Shown: positions 1 through 12,900, numbered from the stretch's first letter. The stretch: 64,000 nt of DNA from Phycomyces blakesleeanus NRRL 1555(-) (GCF_001638985.1 NW_017265137.1:585054-649053), one strand, 5' to 3'. The notes: generated from the letters alone by a model not told the origin. Program-made: numbers and translations.

Positions 1-420
1 TACAATTTTTCTCTTCATCTTATTCTTCCAAACCATTTTTTTTAATAATAATAAATAAATATAATTCATCTCTTCATCATCTTATTTATACAAACCATTT
101 TTTTTAATAATGATAAATAAATATTATTTATCTCTTCATCATCTCATTTGTATAAAGTAAAGATTTTTAATAATAGCAATATAATATAGTTATTCTCCTC
201 ATCTTATTCATTCGAATTGAAGGACTTTAATAGCAATACAAAATAATTTCTCTCTTCATCATCTTATTCATTCGAAGCAAACGACTTTAAGAGCAACACA
301 AAATACTTTCTCTCTTCATCAGCTTATTCATTCAAAGCAAACGACTTTAAAAATGGCAATATAAAATACTTTTTCTTTTCATCATATCATTTGTATAAAG
401 CAAATATTTTTAATAATAAT
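1..420. repeat. Tandem repeat, about 60-bp unit, 7 copies
   Basis: A unit that begins with a CTCTTCATC-like core starts near 11, 70, 132, 195, 252, 312 and 375, so the period is 57-63 bp. Units are imperfect. The central ones share a TTATTCATTCGAAG-type middle and an ACGACTTTAA-type end. The array continues to the left window edge and ends in an (AAT)n tract near 410-445. It lies just downstream of the Tnp2-type transposase on the minus strand, where a CACTA-like element would carry subterminal repeats. That assignment is an inference. Confidence 0.75.
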
Positions 421-473
421 AATAATAATAATAGTAATAATAAATAAAGATATATATATATGTTTTTTTTTGT

Positions 474-3400
474 TTATGCATAAATTTTTCTATATAAAGG
501 GGCAATGAGCATATGGGTATTACCGGTGACAGTTGTATGTACACCAATAGCAGCAGGCATCAATATGCGGTGAACAGGTAAGATGTTTTGAAAATCGCTT
601 CTTGTAAACGAAAATTTGCTCATCTCCACAAACTGCTCACTTCTTGTATCCTGGCTAGACGTTCTATACCACCTGACATATGCGAATGTATGTCTGTCTG
701 CTTGGTATGTAACTGGGTTGATGATATTGCTGACAAAAAGATATTGGATCTGACCAGTAAACGCGCTAATTCCACGATCATTGTTTTCATGAAACATTGT
801 TTATATGATTGAATCACGTCGAACTACACCATTGCTGCCTTTATATACCTGGCCAAGAAGATTGATGGACTGCATCTTCTGAATCATGTTGTTCACGAAC
901 AATTGGCCAAATATTGCGTCTTGGTAACCTGTCAACAAAGTATTGCTGTACGCCGTACAGTAGAACTTGAGCAGAAGGGCATACTCGTCTTCTTTCATTG
1001 GAACAAACTCATCAATACTGAGAGGGAAGGCAGAAGGAAGCAATGGCTCGTTGCCTTTGACATTGTCGATGTTCACTTCAGCAGAATCAAGGAAGGTCTT
1101 CAGATTGAAACCAGAAGAAGTGGTCGACAAGTACAGTGCAGCAGGAACAATAGTGGTAGTGATAGCAGCAGTGACAGTGACAAGAATCAGAAATGAATCA
1201 ACGAGCTCATATATCAAAGAGACTTGAGAGGAGATCTGGAGAGATTGCATTGTTGTACGAAAAAGATCTATCTTGCGCGTGTCCTCAAGGTATCTTCGCA
1301 TGAACGTGCCTTCAAATCCATCTTTGTTATTTGTAGCATAGTTTTTTAATACGCCATTGTATCTCTCAAAGCTGAAGAGCCAGTACCCATACACAGGGCC
1401 AAAGTTGAGGACGGTTTCTTTGAGATGCAGGTGTAGATGCATGTTGGGCAATATGAAATTCTTCCCGAACCTAACGTGACACTTTTGACCAAACGACTCC
1501 AAAAAATCATGCACATGTAAGTCTTCGACAGTTATACTTGGTCTTGTCAAGTACTTGCACACGTGAACAAACTCCATCCAGTCACAGAGGTCTTCTGATG
1601 GTAAATGACCAGCCAGGAGAATGGGAGAGTAAATCAAACACCAGGACTTCCATTCGTCTGCCTTTGTGAACAGAAAGCCCTTTCCAATTTTGTTATGCAA
1701 TGGAGTGATGCTGAGAGGAATTATTATACTGTCTGCGTCTTGCTGCATTTCGGCCAGGTGCTCACTGGTAATAAGACCCTCTTCTCTCCATCTCTCCATC
1801 ATCCTTTTTGCCATGCCAAGGAAGAGATTATGCATCGGATCTATAATGGTACACTCAACTGCATTGAAATATTGAAGTCAATGGAGCTCTGACCAGTGGA
1901 CACCATTCTTTTTCTCTAATCTTGCTCTTTCAGCATCGCTACCAGCTTGTCTCCATCTCTCTGCATTTCTTTTGTTCTCTTCGTCAGTGTTGAAAATCCA
2001 ATTGGAGAATATGAAACCAGAATGGTTCATACCCTTGCCATCCAAATGACAAGAAAACTGGCGGTTGCATACATGACATGCGTTAGTACTGGCATGCAAT
2101 GTAAATCCACATGTTTTTCTTGTGGCTGGGATGTCACAAGCAATGAGAAGAATTGTGGCACGGACCAAGGTACCGGAAGGACACTTGTTTGTTGGAATAG
2201 CAACACCAGAATACAATTGGTTTACCTCGGTTACAAGAGGGCAAAGATAATGGTTTATCTGGCTTGTTTTGGCTTCGCTTGGACCTGGCATAAGTCCCAC
2301 AAGGACGACGTTCTCCTTCTTGTATCTTTTCTCCCTGGGCAGATTGTTTACAGACAAGTAGATCGCGCCACAAGAGTAAGTAACCCCATCAAAGGGCTGG
2401 AACCAATCAATGTTAAGTGTCAGCATGATGGAACGTTCATGTGCTACGAATTGTTGACCAGTATTATCTTTCAATGAGTTCCATTTTGCCCCGTCGTATA
2501 CATCAAACAGAGTTCCTGGTACTTGCTGTTGGAATCTCCAGAGGCTGATTGATCTCTCAAATCCAAGACGCGAAAAGAAGATGGACAATGCTGTTGTTAT
2601 CAAGTTGTACATGTAGACCTTTCTTGGTCTATCCAAGCTATTGGGGGCTTCCAAAAACAAATTGTTTCCACATGTGTTTCCGGACAACTTTCTGAAGTCG
2701 CAACACTGGGGAATGGACTCAGATGCTGACTCAGAGAAAATCTTATGGCATTTGCCACATGCTACAAAGCGATGGATGCCTGCAGTCGATGTGCTTAGAC
2801 CCGCCAATGAATTTAAACGCTTCAGACTCAATGGCAGACGGAATGATTGTCCAAAGTGTGCCAGCACCTCATTAATAAACTTGATAAAGATAGCACCACC
2901 AGAATTGACCACGTATTTGGATATAAAATATGCAGCAAAGGATGCAATGAAAGCGTGGGTTGGATCTGCTGGCATTTCATGGCTAAACAATTGTTCTATT
3001 GCATAGTTGTATTAATATCCAAAATATATTTCAAGGTATTTCTCTTATCTGCTTTTTATACTAACCTTCAATGTTTTCAGATTCGTTATTGAATTCATAA
3101 GAGTTGGACAAATCCTCATCGTTAGAACTGGATAAGTCGTGAACAACTATAGTAGAAAGAGTTGAATAATTAGAATTATAAGAGCTTATAAAACTTGCAA
3201 AAAAAATATAATTACATTCAAGATCTTCAGAAATATTTGTCTTGGAATCAATCTCCATGTCATTAGCATTGTCATTCACCATGTCTACTGCTTCTGCAGG
3301 TAACACTGTATTATATAAATGTGTTAAATTATTATGTAAAATAAAATGTTAAGGTAGCTTTATACATACAAGATTGTTTTTGGAAATTTCTTTGTACATC

Positions 3401-3502
3401 ATCTGCAAAATGTCTACGGCGTATCTGGGAAGAGACCATAACAGAGTATCTGCCATTTGGAGAGCATACTGAGCAACTGCATTCAACTTGGTTATTAGAC
3501 AT
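474..3502 (-). pseudogene. Tnp2-type (CACTA-like) transposase, copy 1, two in-frame stops
   Basis: Three exons can be read on the minus strand: 3502-3370, 3305-3066 and 2995-474. Both introns have GT-AG ends (donors GTATGT and GTTAGT). The N-terminus is Cys-rich (CSCSVCSPNGRYS). The core has the DPMHNLFLG signature seen in fungal Tnp2 proteins, a CxxCxxxF-type Cys/His knuckle (ACHVCNRQF) and the block GYWLFSFERYNGVLKNY. Exon 3 stays in one frame for about 840 codons but is broken by TGA at 1878-1880 and TAA at 801-803. Sequence after each stop still reads as transposase, so these are nonsense lesions and not the true end; the last stop is at 474-476. Tnp2 proteins cut and paste CACTA-type DNA transposons. 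No terminal inverted repeats were identified. Family assignment rests on recognised motifs. Confidence 0.75.
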
Positions 3503-4362
3503 TTTAGGAATTGGGTTGCGTTTATGAAATTTGCAAAAAAAGGAAATTATTCAGTAACATAGTTTATTTTTATAGACTTTCCTATTTTAATATCAGAGTC
3601 TACATCGTAGCTAGAAATCCTTAAATCAGGTATCCAATTGGTAATCCCTTTTAACATATCTCCTCAATGTTATACTGATTGGTTCCCATTTTTGTCAACC
3701 ATGTCATATTATGTCGCTTTCTATAAATGTAAAACCGATATATTCGAACAAAATGTTTCAGTTTTACATTTTCTTTTAAAATTTTTATATATATACAGAA
3801 TATCTGCGAAATAAAACCCCATTTATCTATGTCTTTATATATTTACAATTCTATAACCACAATAGCATTTACAAAAATTACAAAAATCAAAGTAATAAAA
3901 GCATATAATTAAACTTCTTTTTATAGTCTTTAAAATATAATCGGTCTAGTCTTAATATCAAAGTAAAAGTTTTTTTTTATCAGTCGGCGACAGGGCAAAG
4001 CACTAGTCAAAATAAATGTCAGAAGGCATAGCATATGCTATATCCAATTGAATTGGCCCAATTAAATTGTTGCCGCCAAAAGTAAAAAACCCTGTGGAGT
4101 GGAAATATTATCAAAATTTCCCTTTGATTCAACCGAAGTTTCTCAAGGGAGAATCATATAATTTCTGTAGTGTTTCTATCCCCCCTCTGTCTCGTAACCA
4201 ATTATTGTTTCAAATTCTTATTCAATCAAATAATAACAGTTTCTTGGTATGCTTTTAGCTTATTATATGATGCTTGTCTAATATCATTTTCAATTTTTGT
4301 GATACTTTAAGAAAATCTATTAAATACAGAACTAAATAATAAATATTAGCAAAAAAAATGTT
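3503..4362. other. Non-coding spacer between two dead transposons
   Basis: AT-rich sequence between the Tnp2 start and the first readable pogo-like codon. It contains short poly-A/T runs and no convincing reading frame. The pogo-like element's left end must lie in here, but I could not match it to an inverted copy on the right side. Confidence 0.5.
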
Positions 4363-6533
4363 TTGCTTAATATTGCAAATCATCTTGAGATTTGTGATAT
4401 GAAAAAGAAAAAGAAAAAGAAAAAGCTGTCTATGAGTAACCCTCAATTGGCTGAGTGGGCAAAGGAAACCTTTGGTTTTCAGAAAGCTCTTAATGTTTCT
4501 ACAATCTCAAAGATTTTGAAGAGAGGAGATCAGGGCTTGATAATGCAAGCCAACGTAAAGAACAGAAAGTGCGTTCAAAAGGGAAAATGACTTTTATGTA
4601 ATATATCTCAACATTATGCATTTTTGCTCTATATAAAAAAATAAAATTAATCTTATTTTATTGTCACATAACTATAGCAAATCGAAGAAGCAGTGATTCT
4701 TTTGATCAAAATTGCTGAAAATAATCAGATCCCCATTACTTGGGAATTGATTAAGACGAAAGCTACTATTTTTGCTAAAAGAATAGGCGTTAAAGATTTT
4801 AATGCTTCTCAAGGCTGAATGGAGAAGGTTGAAAAGCGTCATTGTATCAAAATGAATCGAATTCATGGTGAGGCTGCTTCAACAGACATAGAGTCACTTC
4901 AGATTGCCAAGGCGGCTATCAAAGAGAAAGTAGAGGGTTATAGTGCTTGTGACATCTATAACTTTGATGAAACAGCACTTTTCTATGCCGCCCTACCAAG
5001 AACAAGGATTTCTCACCAGAAATTTTCTGGTTGGAATGAAAATAAAAAGCTGCTTATAGTAGGTCTTTTGTACAATGCCGATGGAATAGACAAGTGGTCT
5101 GATATATTGATGATTGGTCATGCTAGAAGACTAAACTGTTCTAACAAAAACAGTAAAAAACAAGAGGCAGTAGATCATGGATTTTTTATGTATCATTACA
5201 ACAGTAAGGCCTGGATGACACGATCAATCTTCTATGTTTTCCTCCATCACTTTGATCGTTCAATGAAAGTGCAAAACCGCAAAGTGCTTTTGATTCTCAA
5301 TAGTTTCTCTGATCATATAGTAGATTATGCGTATTATATTTGTATGTAGAAAGGCAGAACGATAAGTACTTTGAGACTCTTTTTTATTGTGTTTATTAAA
5401 ATTTCAAGTCAAATCGAATTATTGTAATAAAAGTTATTTTCTTTATGATATTTATATTTATTGAGATATATCCAGTCACCCTGGATATGAGTCATCATAA
5501 CAGCTTTGCGATAATAGTTTAAGTACTTCTTGAAGATGATCCAATGATGGATCAGACATATTGCTCTTATGTTTCTGATAGGACTTCATATTGGATAATC
5601 ATTTATAACGATCTTTTTGACTGATACTTTTGTCTGGATTTGTATATGATATCAGATATTAAAGTATCACAAATACAACAATGTGCCTACAAATGTTGAG
5701 CTTCTTTTTCTGCCTCGAAACACTACATCCCACCTTCAGCCATTGAATGGTAGCATCATTTGGGCTTCTAAGACTTATTTTAAGTGTAAACAGTATGCTA
5801 AGACATATCAGTATATTGGCATGATTCAAAATGGCAAACAAGATAAGATTGGGGCCATTGATAAAATCTTTGAAATTGATCAATTATGGGCAATAAAATG
5901 GATAAGATAGGCTTGGGAATCTGTCTCAGCAAAAACTATTGAGAACTGCTGGAATGCAACAATCGTTTGCTTCATTGAATACAAAGATAGTGAAGGTAGT
6001 AGTAAAACAATTTATTGGTTATAATAGTAATATAATCTTTCAATTTCACTTTCTTAATATTCTAAATATAATTTATAGATGTAAACCAGGCTATGTTTCA
6101 GCAAAGTCTGGCTGAAAAGGTTCTGGTCGAGGGTTTGGAAGAAACCCTAGACAAGACTGCCAGATCAGGTCTTCTGTCTCTTGAAGATTGTCCGACCGGC
6201 GAATCAGACCCACTCTATGAGAGATAATGCACTCATAGAGTGATCAATGAGAACGAGATTGCTGACATTGTCATAAAAGAGTATGACACAGACGACAATG
6301 CAGCCAACAATAGCAGCAATGAAGAAATTGCTGAAATGGAATCAGCAGTTCCTTTCAAGAGAACATATTCTGCTTCTGAAAAGTTTGAGTATGTTTGCAC
6401 GCTTTTGGATATCTTGGAAGACAAAGATATTGACAAAGATTTTGTGAATAAGGTTGAAGGCCTTCGTAACAAGTTTCAGAAAAGTGTGAACTCAAAGCAA
6501 ACTAAAGTCACTAGCTTCTTCAAGTCTTTTTAA
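4363..6533 (+). pseudogene. pogo/Tigger-like (Tc1/mariner superfamily) transposase remnant
   Basis: Fragments in order: a CENP-B/Psq-type helix-turn-helix (4429-4530, PQLAEWAKETFGF...STISKIL); a second helix-turn-helix region (4678-4860) interrupted by TGA at 4816-4818, where relatives have a Trp; a DDE core (4860-5345) with the first catalytic Asp in NFDETALFY; a later DDE piece (5683-5910, FLPRNTTSHLQPLNGSI); and a C-terminal segment (6240-6533). The second and third acidic residues, normally in LLLDN-type and QPLDAG-type motifs, read Asn here (LILNSFSDH and QPLNGSI). The last residues include QTKVTSFF (6498-6521), which fits a PCNA-interacting (PIP) box. The stop codon, lost frame after 5345 and missing catalytic Asps make it inactive. 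Confidence 0.75.
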
Positions 6534-7152
6534 AATTTATTTATTTTTTCAAATAAAATAAAAACAATTTTCTATAAGAAATATATTTTTCTTTATTTAA
6601 AAATAAAGAAAAAAACAGGTAGCAGCCAAGTACAGTCAAAGCCAGATTTCGTAATATTTTTGTAAATAGTAATAATTGCAAATAATAATAAATAGTAATG
6701 ACAGATAGAAATAATAAAATCTATAATAAAAACTTTTATAACAAAACAAATTAGAATTATATTTATATTTTTCAAGTGAATGATCTTTACTAAACAATTA
6801 ATAAATGAAACTTAATCAAAATATAGCACATGTAGTCTTATTTTATTTCTGAAAAAAAAATGAAAAAAAATTTAAAAAAATTAAGCTAGATGACAACTTG
6901 ATAACCCAGTGTTTGGCATGAAAACTTAACGCACTTGACATTGATGTCAATTACAAAATTGTGAAAAGTTTGAATTAAAGAAATTTAAATCAATATTTAA
7001 CTATATTGCTTTCGTCTGATTGGCTAATTTTTTTTTTCTTTAAGGATTCAAGATCAAAACATTTCATGAAAGTGAAATTAACAAAAATTGTGAAAGTTAA
7101 GCCCTATTTTTCAAGTTGGGTTTTCAGAGCTGTGGTGATCCCGACACTCGGA
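6534..7152. other. AT-rich spacer, no gene seen
   Basis: Very AT-rich with A/T homopolymers. It probably includes the right end of the pogo-like element. No open frame or RNA gene is visible. Confidence 0.4.
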
Positions 7153-7670
7153 TGTTGGATTTATCATATATAAAAACATATTCATATTGGGATAGCGTAG
7201 TAGCTATCATCTTGTCAGTATAAAATATATATAAACGATTAAGTAATCAGACCAATAATTATTACAGTTAGTACTGTAGATAATATCTTAAAGATTGTTA
7301 AGATAATTATATCATACTGCCAGGTAAACTGTGTCAGATCGATATGGAGCTAATTTATTAGGAAGTCCTAAAGCTCTAGTATAAAAGAGAAAAGAATAGC
7401 TAAGAGCTAAAGAAGTATGATTTATGACTTGATGTCATAATTGTAACACCAACACTAGTTAAGCAGTAAATATACTCTAATAACTAAATTTAGTAAAGAA
7501 AGTCTTAAGAAACTAACACGTAATGACAAGAGCAGATTGTGTTTTCTTATAAAAAGGGACACTTTTTATTTATGAATAAAGCACAACTGATATACAGTCT
7601 CAAAGTATTTCTATATGTCTCTATTATCAAATTTATTATTTTTCTATTGTTTCGTACCTGAAATATCACA
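7153..7670 (+). mobile_element. Candidate solo LTR
   Basis: The segment starts TGTTGGA and can be ended at ...ATATCACA, so it has TG...CA borders. It contains a TATA-like CTTATAAAAAGGG near 7548 followed by AATAAAG near 7574, the order expected of an LTR promoter and polyadenylation signal. It has no coding sequence. I found no 5-bp target duplication at these borders, so both the ends and the identity are uncertain. It lies between the pogo-like and second Tnp2 remnants. Confidence 0.33.
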
Positions 7671-7734
7671 AGAGCCTTGAAATTATCGAAGTGTGAAACT
7701 AAAGGGCCATGAAATTATTGAGGGACCACTGTAA

Positions 7735-9590
7735 GGAAGTTGCTTAGGTTAAAATTGTGGGCAGTGTTTGTGGGTGGCATATTGATGATGATGTCAGAAT
7801 TGGTGATTTCATGTAGTAACGACTTGTGCTTCTCATTTTCTATCATAGGTAAAGTTGCTTGGATTAAGTTGACTTTGGATGTATCCTCGAGGTATTTCTT
7901 TATGATTGTGCCCTCAAAGCTGTTTTTTTTTTGGTTTTATATGATTTAACCATGCTGTTAAAACGCTCAAAGCTGAACAGCCAATAATCATAAGCTGGCC
8001 CAAAGTTAAGAACCGTTTCTTTAATGTGTAGGTGTAGGTGCATATTTGGAGTGATGAATTGCTCTCCATACAGAGTCTGTGAATTTCATCCAAATAGCTC
8101 CAAGCAAAAATGTGCCTCAGCAAGGTTTTTGTATGTCAAGCTTGGCATGGCTAGATACCAACAGGCATTGAAAAAGCACATCCAGTTGTCAAAATGTTTT
8201 TGTGGAAGGCTGCCAGACAGAACAGCTGGAGAGTAGACAAGGTACCAGGACTTCTGTTCGTCAGTTCATGAAAGGAAATATCTTAATTATCTTTTTTCTG
8301 AGGGATGTATAGCCTATAGGAACATGAAGCTTATCAGCATCGTCTTGCATAGCTATAAGGTGCGCATTAGAGATCAGACCAGTTGATATCCACTTTTTCA
8401 TGATGAGTTTGGGGGTTCCGAAGAAGAGGTTATGCATCAGATCTATTATAGTGTACTCTACTGCGTTGGAATGCACAAGCTCATGGAGTTCCAACTGGCG
8501 GACACCATTCTCTCTTTCCATAATCCTTTGCTGGTTCTCATTCCTTGCGTTTTTCCATGCAATAGCAAAATCGCTGGTTCTCTTGCTCAGCTCAAGCTAC
8601 CTAGTCAGAGAAGGCAAATCCTGAATAGTTCATGCCTCTTTTGTTGGGAAGGCAAGTGAGCTTACGGTTGCATATAGGGCATGCATTGACGCTGGTGTGT
8701 GATGTAAACCCACGTGTCTTGTGGACAGCAGAAATATCACAGACAAAAAGAAACAGAGCAGTGCAAACATGAGTTCCTTGGGGACACTGAGCCGTGGACA
8801 TCATTATACCATTATACAAAGTCTTAAGTTTGACAACAATGGAGCGGAGGTAGTGATTTATCTCACTTGTCTTGACTTCTTTAGGCCCTGGAATGAGGCC
8901 AGCAAGAATTACGTTCTCCTTCTTATATCTCTCTTCTCTTGGAAGATTTTTGATTGAGAGGTAAATGGTGGCACAAGAGTAAGTAACCCTATCAAAAGAT
9001 TGGAACCAGTCAATGTTGAGAGTAAGCATTATGGATCGTTCATCACATACAAACTGCTGATTCATGCTATCTTTCAGAGTATTCCATTTCGCAACATTAT
9101 AGATGTCAAATAGAGTTCCTAAAACTTACTGTCTAGATCTCCAAAGGTTGATCGATTGCTCAAATCCAGAACGGCAGAAAAGAGTATGCAAAATGTTTGT
9201 AACTGAGCTGTATATATAAAATTTTCTTGGGCGTTGCAAGCCAGCCGCGGTTCTCAAGAAAAGATTGTTTTTACAAACTGGTCCAGAAAGCTTCCAAGAA
9301 TCACAACACTGAGGAACAGACGCAGACTCAAGATAAATGCTGTTGCATTCACTACATGCAACATAACGATGCAAGCCTCTAGTTAACAAATCGATTCCTG
9401 TCATAGAATTGAGACCACTCAAGCTCAAGGGAAGACGGAAGGACTGTCCAAAATGCGCCAGAACCTCGTTGATGAACTTTAGCAGTATGACACCACCAGA
9501 ATTTACTACATATTTTGATATAAACGTGGCAACAAAAGAAGCAATGAAGGGAAGATTTGAATCTTCCAGCATATTCAATGAATAGTAGTG
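7735..9590 (-). pseudogene. Tnp2-type transposase, copy 2, heavily decayed
   Basis: Homologous to the copy at 474-3502 and in the same orientation. Aligned pieces: 9578-9126 (FISKYVVNSGG, QSFRLPLSL), 9065-8601 (MLTLNIDWFQSFD, ACPICNRKL), 8521-8261 (NAVEYTIIDLMHNLFFG) and about 8140-7930 (PNMHLHLHIKETVLNFGP, YWLFSFERFN). Pieces are separated by stops and frameshifts. The two Cys-rich N-terminal exons of copy 1 are not seen upstream. The sequence differs from copy 1 at many residues, so the two are old insertions or separate families and not a recent duplication. Long dead. Confidence 0.75.
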
Positions 9591-9789
9591 ATCTATTTAA
9601 CAATCTATTAATATACGATAAATTTTGCTTATTTTTTTTATAACTGTCCATCAAATTCTTGATGTTGTGGGGAGAAAATAAAGCAAAATATAATATAGAT
9701 GAAAGAATTCATGAGAACTTGTGTAGGTTGTTTATTTCAAAAGAAAAGTAAAGAATGATAAAATTTGATTGTTTTTCTACATGGAACTA

Positions 9790-9802
9790 TCTACTGATAT
9801 TT
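9790..9802. repeat. Left target-site duplication of the LINE
   Basis: The 13-mer TCTACTGATATTT lies immediately next to the T-run that is the LINE poly(A) tail on the minus strand, and it recurs at 15131-15143 at the other end. Confidence 0.85.
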
Positions 9803-9974
9803 TTTTTTTTTTAGTATTTTATTGATCTACTGTCACGCTCTGCGTACAGCTTTTAAAATGCCATCAAAGTAGACTTAATTGAACAGATAAGAGATAGAGG
9901 GACAAGGGGGAGGAAATACGAAAATATAAGAAAAAAACGGAATGAAACAGGAGAGGAAATTAGACAGGAAATAC

Positions 9975-12900
9975 TTAAGCTAGTGTACCGATGTGTTTTT
10001 CTATTACAGTGGACGCTTTTTGTGCCACAACGCCTGACAGAAAGGGTTGGTCATCAAAAACAAATTTCCAATGAGCACTCCAAATCGCTTTAGCAGTGAC
10101 AGTGGAAAGGATAATCCAAAAGCCTTGATGGGAGGAACGTGGTGGGAAGCTGCCTCTGGTAAGGAGAAGGCAGATTTCAGCAAGGTTCCAGGCCGGGCAA
10201 AAGCGAGAGAGAATGACATTCCACACCTGCCGTTTGATAGAACAGCCAAAGAAAAAGTGATACTGATCTTCAGTAGCATCTTGACAAAAGATGCAAGATG
10301 AGCTGGGGAAGCGTCGAGGTATAAATAGATTGAGACGTTTTCGGGTTGGCATTCTATCCCAAAGCATTTTCCACCAGACTGTGCGACAGTGGTGGGGTAT
10401 AGAGACAGACCAGAATTTACACCATTGGACAGACGAATTTAGAGATGAGGGCACTTGCGGGCGAAGATGGCATCGAAGAGATCCGGTGCTAGCTTTACCC
10501 AAACTAGTGTTGTCCAACCGTACCAAAGAAAGAAGTGAGGAAAGATTGGGGGAAGGGGTGTCAGTAGAAGGTCGATGTTCAAGGCAAGAGATAAACCAAG
10601 GACAGAGGACCATCCTGCCAGAATCAATCTGTTGGAAGAAATGACCGATACGATTATGTGCCCGAGAAAACGTACCACAAACCTTGCGGACAAGACAGTC
10701 ATCAGTCTCCAGAGAAAATGCGTCAGAAACCAGAATTCTTTTCAGGTTCAGAGAAGAGTCAACAAAGGGTGGCACGTTCATCCATATTGAAGTTAATGGG
10801 AAGTGTTGGACCACAGTTGGCGGCAATTGCAAGTTGGATGGGAGAGAAGCTGGAAGAAGTGAGGTACAAGCGCAATGCAGTGGAAGAAGTGAAGTCGGGC
10901 AAGTTGCACTACTACAGGGAAACAAAAGTGCAATACTGGCAGAAGGAGCGCGAAAGTTTAGAGGAAGTATAAATTTGAGGTATGGCAGTATAAAGGAAGT
11001 AGAAGAAAAAGAGTGAGAATGCAAGATAGGGAGAATCCAGCGCAATTGAAGAGCTCGTTGTTGATGATCAGGATCAATCAGGCCCAAACCGCCTGATTTG
11101 CGTGGCAGACAGAGAAGTGGCCAGCCAGGGCTACCAAAACCTAGTTGCAGGAACGAGCGAATATGAGTGCGAATGGCAGCAAAGAAAGATAGCGGTGCAG
11201 GAGTCACGTATAGCATATGCCATACTGAGCTGAGAAGAAGTGAGTTTGCCACAATACTTTTACCATGAACGGACAAGCATCTTTGAGAAAGTAGCGTGCA
11301 ATGGTTCCTAAGCTTGACCAGTAAAGCTGCATGGAAGGTCTCAAGCTGGGACGGATGTGAGCTCAATGGGAAGCCTAGGTAACGGATGGCAGTGGTGGAG
11401 TGACAGTCATGTCGACTGTGAATATCAGCAGCATCCAATACAGGGCCCCAATCCGGATGAAATTGTCCAGACATAGCAACAGCAACTGTCTTATGGAGAT
11501 TGACTTTCGCGTTAGAGGCTAAGCCAAATATACGCAAAAGGTTGAGTAGACCACTCATCTCGGCAGGCAGAGAAAGAAAGACGAGAAGGTCATCGGCATA
11601 AGCAAGAAGTTTGAGTGGAGGTGGTGAGAGCTCAGGAGAGGACGATGAGAGAGATGGCGGAACCAGAAATCAGAAACCACGGATGGCAGGAGAAGCGAGA
11701 ATGGATCTAAGCAAAGGTTTGAAGGCCAGGTTAAACAGCAAGGGGGAGAGAGGATCACCTTGACGTAGCCCCCGGCTTTGTAGAAAAGAAGAAGATATGT
11801 GCCCATTCACATTCACGTGGATTTGAGTAGAAAAGAAGAGACCACAGATGGAGTCAACAAAAATTGTAGGGAAACCGGCTCTGGCCAGGACAAGACGAAG
11901 ATACGCAGGGTGGACACGGTCATAGGCCTTCTCCTGATCCAAAAGAAGGGCAACACATGGGTCTTGGGTTATTTGTGCATGTGACATGGCAAGGCGTGTC
12001 AGCAAACCATTGTCAGCAATAAACCGATCTGCCATAAAACCCGTTTGGAATGGTGTTATGAGTGTGTCGATACCATATCGTAAACGGGACGTAAGCATTT
12101 TGGTGAACAACTTGGCGTCACAGTTTATAAGAGATATGGGTCGCCAGTTGCAGAGAGAGGTAGTGTCACCGGCTTTTGGTAGGAGAACAAGTACGGTTTC
12201 CAGCCAAGATGGAGGAAAAACACCATGCAATGCATTATTATAGACTTGAACTGCAAGATTTTGGACCGTTGGGTGACAGAAGAGCCGAGCCCATAATGGG
12301 TAGGGCAAACCATCCATCCCAGGACTAGAGTTGATGGGGGTGGCTTTAAGGACAGACAGAATGTCATCCAAGGTGACATCAGCAATGAGGTAGGCAGAGT
12401 CAGTGGAAGACAGACGGGCAGAAGGTGGGAATTTGTCGATAAGAGAGTGTGCAGCAGGATAGTCAATGGGTTCCGGCGAGTAAAGAGATTGGTAGAAAGA
12501 GCGAGTATGGCCAAGCAAATCTGCGGGAGAGGTGTAGATCGCGCCAGTGACAGGGTCAACAAGAGAGGAGATAGTTTTTGCAGCAGCTCGCTGTTTGAGC
12601 ACACAAAAGAAATATTTCGAAGAAGTCTCACCAGCTTCACACCATTTAGCACCAGATCTGGCAGCCAAGGTGGAGGCCCGAGACAATTGTATGGTGGCAA
12701 GCTCATGTTCAATGCGGAGAAGTTGAGGAGAACGAGTATGAATTGCAAGTTCATTTCGAGCATGATGAAGATGGCGTTCCTGATTTCGGAGTTGACGTTG
12801 AACTCGTTTAGAGTACGTTAGGGTGAGCTGTTTGATAGCATGCTTAATATGATCCCACCGAGAACCGGGAGACATGTCAGGAGAGAGAAAAGAGTCGGCC

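Noticed and set aside
4001..4006. CACTAG as a CACTA-element terminus
   Set aside because: No inverted partner seen and the orientation does not fit the right end of the Tnp2 element.
10004..12821. Several 80-210 aa frames on both strands within the LINE
   Set aside because: Out-of-frame shadows of ORF2; the RT and endonuclease motifs lie in the main frame.
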